Part shown: positions 1 through 13,390 of the stretch, one piece after another
How the letters are laid out: each line of letters begins with the position of its first letter
How positions within the stretch are numbered: the first letter of the stretch is position 1
Origin: Aphis gossypii
Lineage: Eukaryota > Arthropoda > Insecta > Hemiptera > Aphididae
DNA length: 64,000 nt
NCBI RefSeq assembly: GCF_020184175.1
Contig: NC_065533.1
Location: forward strand, 3,928,695 to 3,992,694
Reading direction: 5' to 3'
Notes under the pieces: model-generated
Seen by the model: only the letters and a program-made list of their open reading frames with translations
What the model was told of the DNA's origin: nothing
Databases searched by the model: none
Program-made: the position numbers and the translations under genes

Positions 1-3000
1 AATATTTAGTAAAGGTAAATATAACACATATTTTCTAGTTGATTATTAATATACATTAAAGGTGCAGATAATGTATATATTTATTGTAAATTACTAAATT
101 AACACCAACATTTTGGAATCTGACATCTAGCAAATATTTTTAAACAAAGAAAATGATATTATATTTTAAAATAATAATTTATTCTAATATAGTAGTTGTA
201 ATTATCACAAAAACTCATTTTTTTTCCAGTAAAATAAAATTTTGGATAGTGAACAAATTATATTGTTATCTGTCTCAAGTTTATTAGTGAAAAAGAATAA
301 GCTGTTAAAATATAAAACTAAGTAAATCGTTTATTATAATTAGGACATTTAATTTTATTCTACTGTTATATATTTTACCACATTATTCATCAAGAATCAT
401 AAATTATTTACTAAATAATAATAATAGTTACAAAATAAAAATGTATTTTATTTATTTAAAATAATGTATTAAATTAAGCTATCAAAAAAAAAAAAAAAAA
501 TCTAATCATAATTAATGATTTTAATACATGTATATTGATAAAACTGTCTTATGACATTAAAAAAATGATTAATTATAAACATTGGATCAAGATATTTTAT
601 AAATATTTTAATTTTATTTTTTTAATTCTAATATTTATGATAAAACTTCCTAGTTAACATAATAACATTTAATTATTAACCAAATTCATTGTGTTGATAC
701 ATTTTATGGTGTTTTTTTTTTTTTTTTTAATAATAAATGACACTTCAATATAATATGTAAAGTAATGTATGAATAGACAGTATTATGTTACTAACAATAT
801 CCTAGTTTATTATCTATGTGCAATTTAAATTGAATACCGTAAATATTTGTAATAACAGTTTCGAATAAAATCGATACCCTCTGATTTTAATGTAGGTACA
901 ATTTAAAATACTATTATTAGAATAAAATACAATAAAAAATAGACTATTCAAAGTTTTGTTTACATAAAATTCACTTCATTTTATGTTGAACTCTTCTTAC
1001 AATGCAATTCATATACAAATATTTATACAGACCGTAACTAAACTGACTTTTCTGAGTTTAAATAATTTAAAAGTAGCATTTCGTTACACAAACGCATCCG
1101 TATTGTATTGATGTGTATATTACCGTATAGACTATATAAAAATTGTAAATTGTAATATTTTACATGTCCATAACTTATAAAGAAATACTGTGAGTGAAAA
1201 AACCAACGTACAACTTAAGATATGATATTATCAACCCTAAGTTTAATAATAATATACTAATTAAATGTCATACTAAAGTTAACAACACAATGGTCTACGC
1301 AAAGAAATGTAATAACATATTATAAACTTATTGAAAATTAACTTTCTAATTTCATACTAGAATCTTAAATTATCTTCTAAATTGTAAATATTAAGTGAAA
1401 GAACCAGCAGTTTTATAGTTATAATGTCATTACGTATTCGATTAAACAAATAACTTAATAAGATATCTGTTTAATAATAAAAATCAAATATTATGTAGGT
1501 AAATAAAAATATTTAAAATAATGGAATTAAGTGCTCAATAATATTATACTATACAGATGCCAAATGAGTTGTTTTGTGTTAAGTTCAAATAATATTGGTT
1601 TACCCCCTGGGAGTTAAATTCAAACATAGGAGAATAATTCTCACTATTAATTCGAAATTTAATCAGTCATATAGGTATAAATGGATTTAGCGACGTTCTA
1701 TTATAAATTTGACAGGTATATCAATTTTACAATACGCACGTAGGTATTATCAAATTAGGTATTTTAATTAATTAATTTTTTAATAATATAATATAATAAT
1801 TAATCAATATTATTATGAAATTTGATTTTTAAAAAATGTTATATATTTTTAATTTTTTAAGCAAACGTAAAAATATTAAAGTAAACATAAATTTAATTCT
1901 TAAAATATCAATATTATTATATTTATTTTTTTGACATACAAACAATCATTGTTTGAATACTTCTGTGTTTGAGTTAACTATTCTAGTTAAAAATATAAAA
2001 TGATCACAAATATTAGTTTGTTTTAATATATAATACTGCTGTTAAAATTATTCTAATAAACTCAAAGGTAACATAAAAAATATATATATATTGTTCAATA
2101 ATATTGATATTTTAAACTATATTCGTGAGCTTATTTCGACAGCATATAATACAAAAATACTGAACTACCTAGGTGATGATTTACATTTTACAGGAATATC
2201 AGAAATAGCATTAATTAAACATTGTCCTTAATTAATAGTATTTAAATTAAACACTCTTCACATATAATCATATTATTATTATCTTTAATAATCTGGTTTA
2301 TACGATTTTCTCATTATACTAAGCTGTATTCTGATGTTATCCAATAAAAATTAAGTTGACAACTTTTAAGCATATAGGTATCAACTTTATAATATAGCTG
2401 TTACATTGTATATTATAATACCTGATCGGAAATTTTAAATATTCAATTTGTGTAAAATAATCCCTATTAATAAAACCATATTTTTATTTTTAAAACTATA
2501 ATATTACATATTATATTATTATAAATAATTCAAAACTATAATAATTATAAATAAAAAAACACTTAAATAGAATATCACTACCAAAAAATTGATTGATATT
2601 ATTATTAACTCTATTCATAAATTCCTAAAAACTTGGCAGATATATTATTGCATTTATTATTTGTGATATTACCTTATTTTTTTTACTTATTCTTCTATAG
2701 ATGTTGATATTATGGTTGTTTTGCTTCTAACTTAATTTGAGAAAATAAGAAACAATAATCGAAAAATTAAGCACTTAAAAAATAGTACCAATTCAACGGA
2801 ACACGAAACTTCTATAAAACGAGTTGGATAAAGAACTATAGCATTATCGGTAAATATTATTGGATTTCATAACTTAAAGTCATACATTTACAATCACTAT
2901 TCGCTGCACTATACATATTATGTATGCAATTATACATTTATTTATATAATAAACATTTAACTGGCATGTGATTTGTGAATAAATATTCAGTATTCTAATG

Positions 3001-5558
3001 GAGAGTAGATTTATGCCTAGGGAGATGGTGTCATTCACTCTTGGAGACAAATTTTACCCTACCCTAATTATTTAGCTTTCTACCCCATTGAACTATACAA
3101 CAATGATTTGACGTGTTATGAATTTAATCAAAATAAATTTCAAATTACATTTTTAATTTCGAATCTTGTAAGAAATAACGTGAAATAATGTTACAAAACA
3201 AATTATTGAAAAATTTAATTTTGTGACGATTAATTAATGCAGTAAAGTTTAAAATGTAAATAAATTTATTTAAGTATTTTTTTTAAATTGTATTAAGTAT
3301 TTTAAAGTACACAGATTATCATAAAAGTGTGTTAATTTGACTGATGTTACTGTTATTAGATTTAAAATGGTTTTATACTATACATCCATGGTTGAATCAA
3401 AATACAACAAGTTTAATATTATAAAATGATCGGTAAAATTTTATACAAAGGTAATTTATGTAATTGAATCACTATTCAAACAAAAACTAAAAATGTTAGT
3501 TATTTCTATGTTATTATGTACACATAGGGTCTTGAACATTTTTAAATATGTATATTATTATTAATTATAACTAAAACCTGATCAGAATATAGACCATTTT
3601 AGTCAAAGTCAGTAAATATGTAAATATGTATATGTTTATTATAAGGATTTTTCATATTTTTAACTCTATCATTTAAAAAAAAAAAAAAATATATTCCAAA
3701 GTATTTTGATCGTTACTTGTCATAATTTATCTCAAAAATTATTCTACAAAATTTTCTTTTGCTAAATTTATTACTTATTTATATCTATTATTCCAAAATT
3801 AAATAGATTCTGCTTTTTTTATAATCTAAAATCAAAATAATTAATTACAGTTAAAAAGGCAACATCTATCATATATATATACATGTTTTCACATTTAGTT
3901 ACTAACTATAATTTACTTAATATAAAATTAACAGATAAATACCCAGAAAATACACCCCCCCCCCACCAAAAAAAAGATACATTTACTAAATAAATAGTAA
4001 TTACACTACACGTATTTCTTCTAGGATGCATAATTTACAGTTGATTTATCTAGTATTTGATGATAATAATTTGGTATAATATATTATACATATTCAACGC
4101 TTATTTTCTTGCTACTTTGATAGAAAAAAATAATAGTAACTTTTTTGTTTTTTAATGAATTCAAATTCAACACATTTATTTTTCATTTTTTACAGTTTTA
4201 TTAGCTATTGACAAAAAATAACTTGACAGTATATTTATATAATTGTATATAAATATTTAATATATAATTTTAAATAAATAATACAGCAAAAGATAGTACC
4301 TTGTATTTTAAAAATAAATGTGTACATTCTTATCTAACTAGTTGCTGTTTGCTAACAATACATAAACTTTATGCACGCACAACGAACATAGGTAACCGTA
4401 ATATTACAACTAAAACAAATACGATGAAAATTAATGATTGTCTTGTAATATCTAATTTAAAAACAATGGTAAATTATTGAAACGCGATCCAGATTTTAAA
4501 ATGGTTTACTAGGTTACATTTAACATTAGTAGAGGTTATGTGCAATTTTTCCTGACACTGAGAAACTGAGAAACTGAGAACTAGACAATAGAAAAATCAA
4601 AAAATGACTCATTAAATGTACGACTGATCAGTAGAATTGATTGTCAATCAGTAAATAAAGTCACATTAAAGTTCTCAAATACCTATAATACTTCATCTGA
4701 AAAGGTGTATTCAAATAAGTAATAAAAATAAATAAATAACTAAATGTACAATGTTTATTAATTATGTTCACTTTAATTAAAATTTAAATAAGACTAACTG
4801 CTAAAATCTATAATTAAAAAAGTTTAATTAAATAATCTTGAAATTACATGTTTATTAATTATATTTAAAAACCCATAGTTAACTAAAAGCACTTGAGATA
4901 AATTCTAAATTTTTACTGAATAAAAATAATCATAAATGATTCTAACACTATTTTCTAAAGAATCATAAATTGTAGTTACTATATTTTTACAAAATACTTG
5001 ATTAAATAAATTTATTATTTAGTAAATATTTTTTTTGGTTTTAAATTTAAATTTTTAATATTTAACTTGAAGCTGCTTACATAAAATGATTTAAATTTAT
5101 CTTCATATTAATTGTATATCATTTATTCAATATTATTATTTATTAATAAATATTTAATAATTATTATAGTATATATTTTTAAAATTTGATGGTTCTTATA
5201 CGAATATTTTTTAATAAAAAAAACAAATTGATATTCATAGTTAGTTAACTTTTGATCTCTTAACTTAAAATGTACTTTCAAAGTTTAATGTACGTTTCTG
5301 ACGGATCTCACGTTATTTATATTATTTCTATTCTGTTTTTTCTCCACAGAGTGTAGTACGTTTATATTATGTAAGTTTGTTGTTTATTAGATTTATAAAC
5401 TGATAATTGTATTTTTAATTTGTATGGTATAATTTATATGGTTTAGATAGAAGATGAAAAATACGTTTGAATAATCATTTTGGATTATTTATCTTCAATT
5501 ATTTTTGACAATGAAACATATTATGAGCCATCTCGTTACACGAAAATATTACGTTTTA
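1..5558. other. AT-rich intergenic or intronic DNA, no gene seen
   Basis: This stretch has very high A+T, frequent stops in all frames and many homopolymer runs (A-run near 484-500, T-run near 713-728, C-run near 3954-3964). A short imperfect tandem of an 8-base unit (gagaaact) lies at 4559-4582. No ORF, RNA gene or element boundary can be supported here. Confidence 0.6.
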
Positions 5559-6112
5559 CTGTGAGGTAACTCGAAGTTCACGGGGAAAAAAAACTTTACT
5601 TACTCAAAATTTTGAGATATCAAAAAATGTAATAATAAAAAAAAAAAAAAATTAAATTAATTTAGATTAAAGAAATAAAAAAAATATGCATACTTACATA
5701 TTATTTTTGAAGAAATTTTCCATGGTTATTGTTTATATTTATTTAAAACATTGTTTTCTATTATATTTTCTAAATAATCGAGTTATTTAAATAAACCTTT
5801 CATATATCCATTAGTTTCAATATATTTATGTAATTGTTTCTAAAGCAAGTGTCACTTTTTTACTTGTGATGGAACAAGATTCTGTTTGCTGTTCTTTGAC
5901 TAGTTCTTTATCATTGTCCAATATATCGGAGACAATATCGTTTTATACACATAGTACTTCACGTATTTAGTTCTAAATTTAGAAATCGAAATTTTGCTTA
6001 ATTAATTTTTGAGTTAACAAGATTTTTTTTAACATAAGGTGTTATTGTTATTTGAAGGGAACTTTTGTTTATTCGAGATATCGAGAATTTCGAGTTAACC
6101 GAGAGTCAACTG
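5559..6112 (-). mobile_element. Decayed pogo/Tigger-like (Tc1/mariner superfamily) element
   Basis: The right end reads, on the minus strand, CAGTTGACTCTCGGTTAACT and is followed by TA, the usual Tc1/mariner target. The left end (5559 onward) carries a degenerate counterpart, gaggtaactcgaag, next to another TA. Between the ends, the minus strand carries a fragment resembling the C-terminal tail of pogo/Tigger transposases (see 5700-5962). The catalytic domain is absent, so this is an internally deleted, immobile copy. The left boundary is approximate because that terminal repeat has diverged. Confidence 0.55.
5700..5962 (-). pseudogene. pogo/Tigger-like transposase C-terminal remnant, frameshifted
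   Basis: The minus-strand translation gives an acidic stretch (SDILDNDKELVKEQQTES), then KKVTLALET, then after a frameshift HKYIETNGYMKGLFK and LDYLENII. Tigger/pogo transposases commonly end in an acidic linker followed by an 'ALETLxxYIE' helix, and this pattern matches that tail. No DDE catalytic residues or HTH DNA-binding domain are present in the interval. At least one frameshift and one stop interrupt it, so it cannot encode a working enzyme. Identification rests on a short divergent tail and is moderate. Confidence 0.5.
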
Positions 6113-9100
6113 TATATATATTTTTTTAATAGACACTAAATCTCAATTAATATATGTCGAACTTCAGATAACTATAATACTTTAGAAATATTGTCCTGAT
6201 TATTTATTAAAATTACCTACAAGTTTATAAAATAAAAATAGAGTATTCCTTTCCACGTTTAAATAGTAAAAACTAAAATAAAACATATTTAATTTATTTA
6301 TTTGTAAATTATGTTTATATAGAGATTATTTGTTTTATAGCGAATTTCTATAAATGTATTTTTAAGAAACTAAAAATAAATCTGCTGGTTTTCTGCTTTG
6401 AGTAGGTCAATAATCTATAAAGTATATAGTTTTTACAATATTGGATAAGAAGTTTCTTAAAAATAAATTTACAGGACACCATTATAAAAGAATCATTCTT
6501 ATCTATTACTGTAAAAACTATATAGATTACTAACATACTTGAATCAGAAGAACATTAGATTTGTTTGAAATATCACAATAAGCTGCTTTATTTTACTACC
6601 TAGTTGACAGACGTTTTGATCAATAATATTATCAAATAAATATATATTTAATATAAATCATATTTACTAGTAATAGCACAATGAACAACTTGATGTTATA
6701 ACAATTTTGATACAAAAGGAACGGTAATATTATTATTGTAATGATTTATAAATTGTTTTTTAAAAAATTGTTAAATTAAGGAACTTACATAAAAACTAAC
6801 ATGTTGTTTGTTGTCATTTATTTATTTTTCAGCGTTTTATTTTATATATACATTTATTTTGATATTTTAAAATCGATTAAATATTAAATATTAAATATTT
6901 GTGGAATTGTTTTTTGCACTAAAACTAAATCAATTAAATTTATAACTATAATAGATGACATTTATCTGCATAAAAATCTATGGTTCGTTAACATAGCAAT
7001 CATTAATTTCTTAATTTTTACTTTTTGTAAAATATAATAATAATTCTAGATGTGAATAGAAACTTTAAAAAAAAAATGTTGCAAAATGTATTAACGATTA
7101 ATTTTTGATCATATTTTATAAAAGTTAATTTTTTTTGTATTGTTTAAAACTAAATACATTACTACAATATCATAAAAAATCAAATCAAATCCTAAAAGTA
7201 AATATGTATAATTAACATAACTTTTTAAAATCATATTCTACTTATAAATAATAAAATATTAATTAAGTACCTTTTCAACTTCTTTTTTAATATGTATGTA
7301 TAATATTAAATCAGGATTGAAACTGATTATACAATAACTTAACTACCTAGTTATAAGACAAACTAGTTATTTTCTGCACAAAATTATATATTATTTAGTA
7401 AAAAAAAAATATATTATAGCATCTTGTTCATTGAACTCTATTAGGAATGAAGTTTTGTGGGATAAAATTAATTTTGGTAAAGTCACTCGGATTTTTCTAA
7501 ATGCATTATCTTTTAAATCGAAGAAGCTATTAATCATTCCAATCTATAACAATCTATAAATGGTTTAGAAGGGTCTCTGCATATAATGAGATTCAACCTA
7601 AATCTTGGTCTTGGTCACTTTTCTATTTTTTTTCGCAATTTCATAATAAATAACTGACATTTTCCACAGATGATATGCCTGGAATGTAATATTCATATAA
7701 TTTTCCGAATCAATTATGTATATTATAAACGTTATTATACATTATTTACGCCTTAGAAATAAATTGATAGTTAACCTAGTCTCAACCAAATAAAAATACA
7801 AAATAAATGTGTAAATGATATGTTCATCTATTTGTCATGCTGTCCTTGTAAAAAACCCACATTATGGGTACTACATATTATATTATAATTACTTTAGCTA
7901 GTGTATTCAAGTATTTCTAAATAGTTAGGTAGAAATAATTTGAGCACCAATAAGACCATGTTTATATCTTTCATTTTTGTTAGTATATAAACCTCTTATT
8001 TTTATTATTTTATGCTTTGCTTAAATTTCAAATACAATTATTCAACTGATTAATATAGGTACTAAACATTCACATAAAAACATAAATAATTCAAATAAGT
8101 AAAATTTGGTTCCAAATATTTTATTATTTTAGCTTTTTGGAATATAACCAAAAAACTTTAAAAATTATATAAATAATTTTAAATATTATAAGAAAATTTT
8201 CTAGTTAGACCGGTTAATTTTTAAGTTTTAATTCAATCGAACCTAATGATTGATCAATTTAAAACTGATGATTTTTATCTGTCAACTTTATTCCATCTAC
8301 TAAATATAATGAACTTGGGTTTGATTAACTTATCTTTAGTCACGAATTTATATTTATGATGAATTGAAACAGTTATTCATTAAGTAATAAAATATTTGAA
8401 GTATGCTATATTAAGGAATGATGTTAACCCACCTAATTATTAAGGAATTTATATTATAAGTGTTTTGTATATATCCCTTAAAGGGTTAATAAAACGGAAC
8501 ATGTTTGGATTTAAACAAAATAATAACCTTTATCGTAAGAAAAAATAATTGCATACCAATATTCTTTTTTCCTATAAATAGAGTTATTACCTATCATGCT
8601 TATATTAGATTTTTCTAGTAAAAGAAATACTCGGATTAAAATATTTATAAATCAGAAATAACCCTGCATTTTTAGTTCATATATTTAAATGCCATAAACT
8701 TTGAAATGCATTTTCCAAGTATTCAAAAAATAATAATTTAATTCAATTAAAAAGAGTTAAATATTTATTGTAACTCACGATTTATATATTATTTCAAGAT
8801 AATAATATGGTCTTGTAAAAAAAAAAATACCAAGAGTTATTAATATTATTGTATAACATTTAACAACGAGAGAATAAATAATATTTAATATCATATTGAT
8901 ACGGTGTAGGTATATAAAACACAATAAATAAATTATTATAATTATGTTTTCAGCAAATCAAAAATGAACGTTAAGCGAGTGGTTTACTATGCACACACAC
9001 ATTAAAACCATAACTTAATCATAACTCATATTATCCATTAATTATTTTTAGAACAAAAAAGAAATCTTTATTGCTTTATGCATTGTTTGTATATTCAGGT

Positions 9101-11690
9101 TTTACTGGGAGCGTAAAGCAATATTACGCTCATAAATGAGTACAGTAAGTTTTGTAGTTTGTACTCATATATTTTTATTTAAAACTTTAAAACTATTATG
9201 ATCAATATAATATAAACGTGCCTGTTAGTGAACTCCTTCTGCTTTGTAGACTATAAATTAAACTTTAGAGTTACCTACTCATTAGTATTATAAACGTTAA
9301 ATGAATAATAGTACCTATACCAATTTAAACAATTTAAGAATAAAAAAAAATACTTATGGAAATTACAATAAATGTACTGGTTATCTATTTGCTGTACACT
9401 TTTAACTAATACACAACACTGGACAGCATTTTAACATTAAATATTTAGGAACCTCGAAATTATCAATATGTTTGTAATTTGAATGTACATTACACTTTTT
9501 ATTACAATTACACCATTATTAGAAAACTTCAAGTAATTTAAATAAACTATTTGAATGCTGTGTACCTACGTTTTTCCGCTACGTATTAAAGGGTAACATA
9601 TCTATTACTGTCAAATTAAATTCAAATAGCTCACAAATGTTCTGATTCACACTTAAAATATTAAAAACATCCTAAATTTAAGTTATCCCTTATACTGTAT
9701 AGACTATAGAGAACGAAACATATACGACAATTATTATGTTTGTTTCGGTTTTTGAACGAATTTAGCAGTCATCATGCATTATAGTGCTCTCCCTTCTAGC
9801 TTATCGTATTGTCTGCGAAACAGTTAAAATTAGTTCACTATTCTATACTCAGCAGACATTTGGTATGCTAAATAAAATGAAACACATTCATTTACTAACG
9901 ATTGAGCTTGAGAAAAAATGTCAGAATTTTTCGAATTTTAAAGCCCATAAGTTATATTTTTCGTGTTTGGTTTTTAGTTTTAACGATCAATTTGGTGAAT
10001 AGTTGGAGGTAGGGTTATTTTTTCAATAAGTATAACTATCAAAAAGATACCTCTTAATTATATATTATATATTAATAATATTATGTATTATCTAAAATGA
10101 TTTAAATTTAGAAACTTGTTTTATATTTTATTTTAATTATGTAATTTAAAAAAATTGAAATTCCATTTTTAAGATTTAATCCTACAAAATACAAGAAATA
10201 ACAAAAACTTATTCAATGACGATTAATTTAATCATTATATAAAAGAAAAAAGTACATTTTCTATTTTTAGTTCAAATTATTTATTATTTAAACTTAATTT
10301 TTTTTTTCAATTTAATCACCTATTCATTTTTTTTTTTATAAGATTTTAGTCTAAAATAATTAGTCAATATATTTTAAGTAACAACTTTTAAAACTCTTTT
10401 ATTAATACTTATTATACAATAAATGGTTTTATAAATGATTATAAAATAATCAATGGCCTTATAAAAAACTTATATAATGTAAAAACAATGTTCTGCTTTT
10501 AATTTTTGTACAGGCCATGGACTGTATCAACATAAATCGTAAAAAGCATTTTATTTATTAACTAAAAGATAATAAATGACTGATTGCTTATCTGTTTGCC
10601 ACTTGACATTCCTATTACTAAATGCTATTTAATATCTAAGAATTTGAAAATATACCTTTTGATTAAGTATATTTAATTATCAAAATATACTTCAATTTTT
10701 CTTTTTGAAAATATCTATTAGTCCCTATATAATTTAAGTTGTTGTTGAGACATTATTTTTAGAATTTTTTTTTTCTATTTTCCAATAGGTAGTTATAATT
10801 TTTTTAATTTTTGAAGCAGAATGTGAATATTGTGAATGCCAAATTCACAGATCACCAAAAAAAAATTAAAAAAAAAAAGTTTTTTGATTACAAATTTAAA
10901 TTGTTTTAATAAAATATTTGTATTATTATTCCTAATGCAATTGAAGCATATTTAGTGAATAGTACCAAATACCATCTTCTTCGACTCCATGTCCACATGT
11001 TTTATTTTGTCTTTTTGTTCATAAATTTAAAAAATAAATAGATCGTATTAATGATTATATTACCATCATACATCATGATAGTTTATAGTAGGTACCAGTG
11101 TTTAAAACTATATAAAAAAAATAGAGACGGCCTGGCCCACTGCACTGAAAAAAAAAAATAGATAAAAATCCGCCAACCCCTAGTAATTACATAAGCTCAG
11201 TAAAATATAAAAAAAAAACAATCACTTCTAATAATGCTGATTCATACAAGAAACTGAAAGATATAAAATTTTTTAGATGTTAGGAAAACAATTATAGAGA
11301 ATTAGAAAAACTAGTTTTAAATGAATAAGTCATTGTAATATTTTTTAAATTTTAAATTTTTTTTTTAAATTTAAAGACATATTAATGTGTCTATTATTTC
11401 ATGTTTAATTTGAATGTTCGTTAAAATTATACATTTTTTTAAATTTTCAACTGATATTTCTTTAAAGATTTTTCAAGTTTCCTAACATTCTCCGATATAT
11501 TTTCTTTTATACGACGTGACTGAAAATTAAATCAAAACGAAGTCTTTATAATATCAATAAGATATTGTTTATTAAATCCTTTAAAATTTATATGTTTGAT
11601 ACAGCCTTTCTATTAACTTCAGAATTTTTATCTGTATACTTTTTCACGGCTTATTTATGTATGTTTTTGTGTCTTAATTCTGTGGTTTAC
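6113..11690. other. AT-rich DNA with no gene seen; one perfect 8-bp-stem hairpin
   Basis: A perfect inverted repeat with stem GAGCGTAA / TTACGCTC and a 7-base loop sits at 9109-9131. Otherwise the stretch holds only AT-rich filler and short chance ORFs. The open frame at 9784-10002 begins at a non-ATG codon, has no recognisable domain and is not proposed as a gene. Confidence 0.5.
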
Positions 11691-12129
11691 CCTCGAGCGG
11701 TGTTTTCTCTTTCTTCTTTCTTCATTAATTTCTAAGTATTAAGTGTTGCCTGATAAAGAGTCAAGCTCAAAAAGACAGCATTCAGGTTTGACAGTACTGC
11801 CTGAGACAAATGAAGTACAGAGGATAATATCAGCAACATTTGAAGGAAGAGAAGAAGCTTCCAGTAAAATATGTGGTGCAAAATGTGCGTTCATCATAGG
11901 ATCAGTAAACTTAAAACGAAATATTAACCTTTCTTCCAAGTAATCGTTCGGCTGTAAAATAACATCGCCATATCTTTTTAGCACTAAATTGTGAGGATAT
12001 ATTTCAGAAGCAACGTGAATTTCACAAGGAGAAGCATAAGTGGTATGAAGGGACATGTGAGTATGATATTCTATAAAAATTTCTCTAAATATTACTACAC
12101 GGCATCATGCTGTACAGTTCAAATCGTTG
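11691..12129. other. Unclassified moderately GC-richer segment beside the Helitron remnant
   Basis: Overlapping open frames occur on both strands (minus 11739-12056, 105 codons; plus 11743-11943, 66 codons). Neither shows a domain I recognise. Base composition is clearly less AT-rich than the flanks, so the DNA probably derives from former coding sequence, either more of the Helitron or captured DNA. The minus frame follows the Helitron fragments in the expected direction, but homology could not be confirmed. Confidence 0.3.
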
Positions 12130-12446
12130 CTAGTTGTTACAAACATATTGAACGACACTTGCCTTTAAATTGAGGGCATGTGAAACGGTTTCATACATGA
12201 GATACGACAGTGAATTAAAAAACTGAGCCGTCGCGCGACGCCTGGCAGATGTGAAACATAAAAAAAAATAACCTCTAATAGAAGTATTTATCATTCTTTG
12301 GATGAACTGTATACATTCGACCAAGAAAATACACACGCTTTGCATGATTGAGAAGCACGAAGGCGAGCCATACTAACGCGGCGCTTTTCATGTGCAATTT
12401 CTTGTTCTTCAGTCATTTCATTCGCAATGTTTCGAATCCTAGTTGA
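12130..12446 (-). pseudogene. Helitron Rep/helicase protein remnant with frameshifts
   Basis: On the minus strand, 12446-12350 encodes a basic-acidic segment containing MTEEQEIAHEKRR and VSMARLRASQS, like the N-terminal region of insect Helitron proteins. After a frameshift it continues with GRMYTVHPKNDKYFY, then a stop. This matches the conserved 'GRMYTVHP...YYLRLLL' stretch of Helitron helicases. A further frameshift leads to a piece ending in YETVSHALNL, similar to the 'YREACxALNLL' motif that follows in those proteins. Rep endonuclease and Walker motifs are missing. This is a dead, internally deleted copy. Confidence 0.6.
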
Positions 12447-13390
12447 TTACGACTTTGTCGTAAAAGATTTGTTTGTTTTGGTCAGGACATTATATTAATA
12501 AATCATTCAAATAAATAATTTTTAATTTTAAAATCGATTCATCGATCATCATGGAAACATTATTATTGTTATTATAACTAATATACTACTAACTAAAATA
12601 TCAAATTACTAAAATTTCCATCGTAAATCTCAAAATGTCTTTTTGAGATGACGAGCTTATGCGAATTGAGTCGACGAGCCACGAGTGGATCTCACTTCCA
12701 TACCGCGCCATAAGATGTTGCACATTATAAAATATGAACCGTCTTCCTAGACATGCAGGTTGGGGTACTATGTAAGGTACTATGATACCACAAACGTTGA
12801 TGAGCTCCGTGTGTTTTGGACAGCCAACAAACAGTTAGCGTGCACGTGTATAAAGTATAGGTACTGTGGAAAGGCAATGGAGAGATAACTCATAAATATA
12901 ATTTGTATGTGTATAATTAGTCTATGTTATCGGTCTGCATTTTATCGTTTAACTAATCGTTTATTTAATTCTACAAGGCAACAAACAAAAGACAGACAGA
13001 TAGCTGTTATTATTATTGAAACTAACAGCAACCACCCATAAGCAAAATTTTCCATCGTAAATCGCAAAGTGTCTGAGCATCTCCCATGGCTGGGCCTATC
13101 ACTTTTTAACTTAGCCTTTCTTCTGCTCATGTGTCTAATACATCTCTTTACCAAATTTCGTCGCAATCGGTACAGTCGTTTAGGAATGCAAAACGGACAG
13201 ACAGACAGAAATCCATTTTTATAAATTAATCCACTTAAAAGCAAAATTATTGAAAATCATTTCTTATTGCACGTTGAAAATATGAGAAGAACCTCTCTCC
13301 CAAATTTCAAGTTCATACGTTGCGGTAGTTTTTAATCTACAGCGATCAGTGACTAAGTGATATTTGGGTTTTATATGTACTCGTATATAA
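12130..13390 (-). mobile_element. Decayed Helitron, 5' portion, minus orientation
   Basis: Positions 13236-13350 are closely similar to 63893-64000, sharing for example aacctct, ccaaatttcaagt and a common end at acagcgatcagt. Adjacent bases 13140-13216 carry the 'ccaaatttcgtcgcaatcgg ... gacagacagac' arrangement common at insect Helitron 5' ends when read in reverse. The minus strand further on encodes Helitron-like protein fragments (see 12130-12446). The motif tttccatcgtaaat occurs twice, at 12616 and 13054, suggesting an internal duplication or a second nested copy. A 3' CTRR terminus was not located, so the left limit is only where recognisable sequence stops. Confidence 0.55.

Noticed and set aside
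9784..10002. 72-codon plus ORF
   Set aside because: Non-ATG start, no domain, no splice or promoter context; likely chance.
12942..13244. 100-codon minus ORF as a gene
   Set aside because: It overlaps the Helitron 5' non-coding repeat, and the open frame is incidental.
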